A program made the translations under genes and the position numbers. Source: Pseudooceanicola sp. HF7 (lineage in GTDB: Bacteria; Pseudomonadota; Alphaproteobacteria; Rhodobacterales; Rhodobacteraceae). From it: a stretch of DNA of 64,000 nt. Below, in pieces: positions 62,998 to 64,000 of this stretch. Each line of letters opens with the position of its first letter. Position 1 is the first letter of the stretch. The stretch spans positions 1-64,000 of the forward strand of contig NZ_JAATOW010000002.1 in the NCBI RefSeq assembly GCF_011806405.1. The letters are read 5' to 3'. The notes below the pieces were generated by a model. The model did no database searches. It was not told the DNA's origin and saw only the letters and a list, made by a program, of their open reading frames with translations.

Positions 62998-63729
62998 TCA
63001 GGCGGGCAGGCGGCCCAGCCGTCCGGGGATCACGCCCTCCAGCCCGGCCAGCCGGTGCAGGTGCCAGGCCAGCACCTGGTTGGAGGACAGCACCGGCAGA
63101 TCAAGCTCTGCCTCCAGGTCCGCGATCAGGTCCAGGGTGCGCAGGTTGGTGCAGGACAGGAAGACGCCGCTCGCGCCGCCCTGCGCCACGAGGCTGCGCG
63201 CGGCATCGCGGATCGACTGCGGTGCGATGCGCGCCACCATGGCTTCGCGGGATTCCTCGAAAGAGCCGAAGGCGGCGGTCGCGATGCCGGCCTCTGCCAG
63301 CACCTCTCTCAGCCGGGCAGAGACCGGGGCGATATAGGGTGACAGCAGCGCCAGCCGGGTCACGCCAAGGGCGCGGCAGGCGGCGATCAGGGCAGAGACG
63401 GGTTCCGTCACCGCCGTCGCCCGGGTGCCAAGGCGCAGGCGGCGGGCCACCTCTGCCGGGCCGATCTGTGCGCTGGCAGAGGTGCAGCCATAGGCCAGGG
63501 CATCGAACTGCGCGCCATGGGGCAGCAGGGCGGCGGCCCCGGTCAGGTGGTCGCCCATCTCTGCGATACTGTCCTGGGTGATATCGGTGCCCGATGGGAT
63601 GCGAGAGGCCAGCAGCTGCACGCCCGGCGCCAGCAGGCGGCGAAAATCCGTTTCGATGGTTTCATCCGCCTGCAGGACGATCAGCCCCAGCCGGGGCGTT
63701 TCGGGCAGGCGGTCATAGGCGAACTTCAT
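62998..63729 (-). CDS. Asp/Glu racemase / maleate isomerase family protein (EutA-like)
   Basis: 243 residues from the ATG at 63729, inside the stop of the upstream peptidase gene (ATGA). The two catalytic Cys positions of the superfamily are present: YGCTSASAQIG (about residue 81) and LSCTNLRT (about 194). Similar proteins act as maleate isomerase, arylmalonate decarboxylase or the EutA protein of ectoine use. The M24 peptidase partner supports the ectoine-type reading but does not prove it. Confidence 0.8.
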   Translation of the reverse strand: MKFAYDRLPETPRLGLIVLQADETIETDFRRLLAPGVQLLASRIPSGTDITQDSIAEMGDHLTGAAALLPHGAQFDALAYGCTSASAQIGPAEVARRLRLGTRATAVTEPVSALIAACRALGVTRLALLSPYIAPVSARLREVLAEAGIATAAFGSFEESREAMVARIAPQSIRDAARSLVAQGGASGVFLSCTNLRTLDLIADLEAELDLPVLSSNQVLAWHLHRLAGLEGVIPGRLGRLPA

Positions 63730-64000
63730 GCGCCCAGCACCGGGATCTCCGGAGCAGCGGGCGGAGAGAGCCATTGCGGCGCGCCTTCGGTGATCAGGAT
63801 GTTTTCCTCGTGCACCAGCAGCGCGCCGGAGGGCAGGGGGAGCACCGGTTCCAGCGTCAGCACCATGCCTGGGCTGAGCGGCGTTTCCTCCCATGCGACC
63901 AGAGAGGGGCCCTCGGTCAGCTCCATCCCGAGCCCGTGGCCCAGGCGGCCGGGCGCGCCCTGTCCAGGCGTCAGCACGCGGGACATGGCGCGGTAGAGGT
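63726..64000 (-). CDS. M24 family metallopeptidase, C-terminal part (DoeA/EutD-like)
   Basis: The frame is open through the right edge, so only the last 91 or so residues are seen. GHGLGMELTEGPSL (metal His), LTLEPVLPLP (metal Glu) and VHEENILITEGAPQWLS (last metal Glu) are the pita-bread M24 signature shared by Xaa-Pro peptidases, creatinase and ectoine hydrolase. Overlap with a EutA-like gene favours ectoine hydrolase, by inference. Confidence 0.82.
   Translation of the reverse strand, partial: LYRAMSRVLTPGQGAPGRLGHGLGMELTEGPSLVAWEETPLSPGMVLTLEPVLPLPSGALLVHEENILITEGAPQWLSPPAAPEIPVLGA

Overview
The window is a GC-rich (roughly two-thirds G+C by eye), densely coded alphaproteobacterial chromosome segment. 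The gene set (GlnT/GlxBCD, TRAP and Liv transporters, cyo quinol oxidase with SURF1, the carboxynorspermidine route, RTX secreted protein) best fits a marine Rhodobacteraceae/Roseobacter-type organism. That assignment is by recognition of protein families, not by a search. I saw no rRNA, tRNA, CRISPR array, transposase or phage gene.

Layout. 0-7.5 kb: the end of a DUF6635-like protein, a DEAD-box RNA helicase with a basic repeat tail, and a glnT-glxBCD type cluster (type III glutamine synthetase or gamma-glutamylmethylamide synthetase plus a three-part glutamate-synthase-like enzyme). 7.9-9.4 kb: an MhqO/MhqD-like ring-cleaving dioxygenase and esterase pair. 9.8-18 kb: a pentaheme cytochrome divergent from a complete nqrABCDEF-apbE-nqrM operon (Na+-translocating NADH:quinone reductase) with an unusually short NqrB, followed by a CBS protein. 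18-33 kb: a catabolic and uptake island with a LysR regulator, an orphan molybdenum hydroxylase large subunit, a DapA-family aldolase with an altered active site, 3-hydroxyanthranilate dioxygenase, a five-gene Liv-type ABC importer, two formamidase-like hydrolases, RidA, a TRAP importer and a GntR regulator. 33-35.6 kb: a Na/Pi cotransporter and a receptor-like protein with no output domain.

36-45 kb is the most unusual part. It is a tightly overlapping seven-gene operon that combines a partner-switching set (STAS antagonist, HATPase kinase-like proteins, membrane SpoIIE/PP2C phosphatase) with transport proteins: an NCS2 permease fused to a HATPase-like tail, a sensor-HAMP-MFS fusion, and an orphan periplasmic binding protein. 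No sigma factor is nearby. I read it as a candidate transporter-coupled partner-switching signalling system. That function is inference.

45-64 kb: two small unknown genes, surf1 and cyoABCD (cytochrome bo3 quinol oxidase), a DUF475 membrane protein, an aldose-epimerase-like protein, a secreted RTX protein with a glycosidase-like N-terminal half, an AtzH-like protein, modE-like plus modABC (molybdate uptake), carboxynorspermidine dehydrogenase and decarboxylase (alternative spermidine synthesis), and the start of an ectoine-utilisation-like pair (Asp/Glu racemase family and M24 peptidase) that runs off the right edge.

Functional links: molybdate uptake could supply the molybdenum hydroxylase; Nqr and cyo are two quinone-linked respiratory modules; several intergenic regions carry clean inverted or tandem repeats that look like operators.
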